From an uncultured Marinicella sp. (GTDB taxonomy: Bacteria > Pseudomonadota > Gammaproteobacteria > Xanthomonadales > Marinicellaceae), in contig CALLLZ010000009.1 in the NCBI GenBank assembly GCA_938008005.1, forward strand, positions 1 to 7,482: a DNA stretch of 7,482 bases, in the 5' to 3' direction. Both the position numbers and the translations under genes were made by a program. Within the stretch, counting starts at the first letter, position 1; the number at the start of each line of letters is the position of its first letter. Of the stretch, positions 6,386-7,482 are shown piece after piece. The notes beneath the pieces are model-generated. The model had not been told where the DNA came from, made no database searches, and saw only the letters and a program-made list of their open reading frames with translations.

Positions 6386-6634
6386 GGTATAAGTGTGTTC
6401 TTTAAGTGGGAAATTCAAGTCATGTGCCAGTGATTAGTTTTATTGCTGGTATTTGTCTTGGGGCTTCATTATTGGTTTTGCCAGAAAATTGATTAAATTG
6501 GGTGGAAATAACAGGCCAGTGAAATAACGATTTAAATTCAGACGGAGAGGACAGAAGGCCTACAAAAATATGAAGGATTGATAGAAGAGGTGAAGCCAGT
6601 CTGTAATACTGCGCACAAGAGTATGTTGGTATCT
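6386..6634. other. Intergenic stretch with no supported gene; possible gene remnant
   Basis: About 250 bp between the tyrA terminator and the next promoter. The minus strand has an open frame from 6632 to a TGA at 6422-6420 (70 codons) but no ATG, GTG or TTG in it and no ribosome site. The plus strand has only short frames broken by stops. No tRNA-like, CRISPR-like or transposon-end structure is seen. It could be an eroded gene, part of an unannotated RNA, or simply spacer. Confidence 0.4.
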
Positions 6635-6662
6635 AAAAAAATAACAATTAATTGTAACTGTT
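6635..6662 (-). terminator. Predicted intrinsic terminator of tyrA
   Basis: On the minus strand AACAGTTA (6662-6655) can pair with TAATTGTT (6650-6643) across a CAAT loop, giving an 8-bp stem with one G-U pair. It is followed by one A and seven T residues (6641-6635). It begins about 37 nt after the tyrA stop. The stem has only one G-C pair, so termination may be partial. Confidence 0.55.
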
Positions 6663-6699
6663 TGGCTGACCTTACGTTTATATAACAAATGCTTTAGAA

Positions 6700-7482
6700 C
6701 TAACTTCTGTGACTCATATAGCTTTTAGCTTGATTCATGATGTTAACAAAAGCAGCTTGGTTGTCTTGATGAATCATTTGTATGATTCTTTGTACGGCAT
6801 CTGATAAGGCATTGAGCGTTGTTGGACTGTAATGATTGAGTTTTTGAATTTCGAAATAGAGGTTTGGATTCTCATTGGATACATTATTGGCAATGCCTAA
6901 TTGGGCATCGAAAGTGGTGCTGGATAACTTTGAAAGTAAGTCTGCGGCTTCACCTGATTCAGAGAGCACAGTCATAAAGGCAATGTTAACCACGTGCGAT
7001 AAACCAAGTACATAAGCAATGAGGCGGTCATGATCTTCAAACTTCATGTCTATCCGTTCTGCCATGGTCGGTTGAAACAATTGTTTGACCTGATTGACCG
7101 CTTCTTCATTGCCCATGTCAATAAAAATGACGTGTTTACCCGACATTAATTGAATGTCAGGTCCAAACATGGGATGAATCGAAACCACTTTACAGCCACT
7201 GTCGGCCAATTGACGTAACGGTAGGCGCAATGGACTTTTAATAGAACTGATGTCCAATACGATACCAGTTGGTTTTAATTCACTTAAATTTTGGAGTATC
7301 TCAGCACTTTTTTGTATGGGAGTAGCTACTATTACATAGTCATGGTTAAGCTCTGTGGTTGAATAGTCAGCAATAAAGTTGTGTTGATCTTTCAGTGGTT
7401 CAAGATCATTGATGTGAACATCAAAGTTTTGTGATGCCAAGAAGTGGGCAAACCATTGTCCCATTTTACCGTTGCCGCCAAT
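6700..7482 (-). CDS. tyrA: Prephenate dehydrogenase, C-terminal 260 residues (5' end outside the window)
   Basis: The reading frame runs to the window edge; the visible part starts with IGGNGKMGQWF, the glycine-rich NAD(P)-binding turn, so the true start lies upstream and the methionine at 7464 is internal. The enzyme oxidatively decarboxylates prephenate to 4-hydroxyphenylpyruvate in tyrosine synthesis, in the cytoplasm. The Rossmann half includes YVIVATPI (the strand after the nucleotide site) and DISSIKSPL. The motif SIHPMFGPD contains the catalytic histidine (codon 7176-7174; H197 in Escherichia coli TyrA). EDHDRLIAYVLGLSH supplies the second conserved histidine (codon 6996-6994). The rest is the helical dimerisation domain, ending at TAG. 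HPMFGPD is typical of the E. coli T-protein branch, but whether a chorismate mutase domain precedes it cannot be seen. A hairpin terminator follows the gene. Confidence 0.9.
   Translation of the reverse strand: MGGNGKMGQWFAHFLASQNFDVHINDLEPLKDQHNFIADYSTTELNHDYVIVATPIQKSAEILQNLSELKPTGIVLDISSIKSPLRLPLRQLADSGCKVVSIHPMFGPDIQLMSGKHVIFIDMGNEEAVNQVKQLFQPTMAERIDMKFEDHDRLIAYVLGLSHVVNIAFMTVLSESGEAADLLSKLSSTTFDAQLGIANNVSNENPNLYFEIQKLNHYSPTTLNALSDAVQRIIQMIHQDNQAAFVNIMNQAKSYMSHRS

Noticed and set aside
6542..6684. Plus-strand open stretch in the intergenic region with possible GTG or TTG starts
   Set aside because: It would encode roughly 30-35 residues, runs through the predicted tyrA terminator and lacks a well-spaced ribosome site.
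1..7482. Mobile element, CRISPR array, tRNA or phage features
   Set aside because: No transposase or integrase, no regularly spaced repeats, no cloverleaf and no terminal inverted repeats could be seen; the only repeats are within coding genes.

Overview
The window is a stretch of chromosome, moderately AT-rich, in which every credible gene lies on the minus strand. Protein relatedness (a T-protein-like TyrA, a GNAT acetyltransferase with the MGGG / NCFEGFSTF signature, a YccA-type Bax-inhibitor protein, and an ECF sigma factor paired with a Ser/Thr kinase) points to a gammaproteobacterium, possibly of the Marinicella type. That is an inference from protein resemblance only; there is no rRNA or other strong marker.

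Read in the direction of transcription (high to low coordinates) the layout is as follows. (1) 7482-6700: the 3' part of a prephenate dehydrogenase gene (tyrA), cut by the window edge and followed by an AT-rich hairpin with a T-run (6662-6635). (2) 6634-6386: about 250 bp with no convincing gene, then a strong promoter (6385-6356). (3) 6326-4490: a three-gene run with tight joins: a seven-helix Bax-inhibitor-1/YccA-family membrane protein, a GNAT acetyltransferase 11 bp downstream, and a small lipoprotein whose start overlaps the GNAT stop by 4 bp. The lipoprotein carries four cysteine-rich modules in an ABAB order. (4) 4378-33: an ECF sigma factor and, overlapping its stop by 4 bp, a 1268-residue transmembrane Ser/Thr kinase.

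The most notable part is the sigma factor/kinase pair. The kinase looks like a one-piece receptor: a complete cytoplasmic kinase domain, one membrane helix, about 400 residues of helical repeat-like sequence, and seven FG-GAP repeats, which is the count of an integrin-alpha-type seven-bladed beta-propeller. The first six repeats carry Ca2+-loop motifs; the seventh has lost it and holds the only two cysteines of the extracytoplasmic part. No anti-sigma factor gene is visible beside the sigma gene, so the kinase is the obvious candidate to control it. The inferred model is an outside-in switch in which a ligand, surface or Ca2+ is sensed by the propeller and passed by phosphorylation to the sigma factor. 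The coupling of sigma and kinase is seen in the sequence; the signalling direction and the phosphorylation target are inference.
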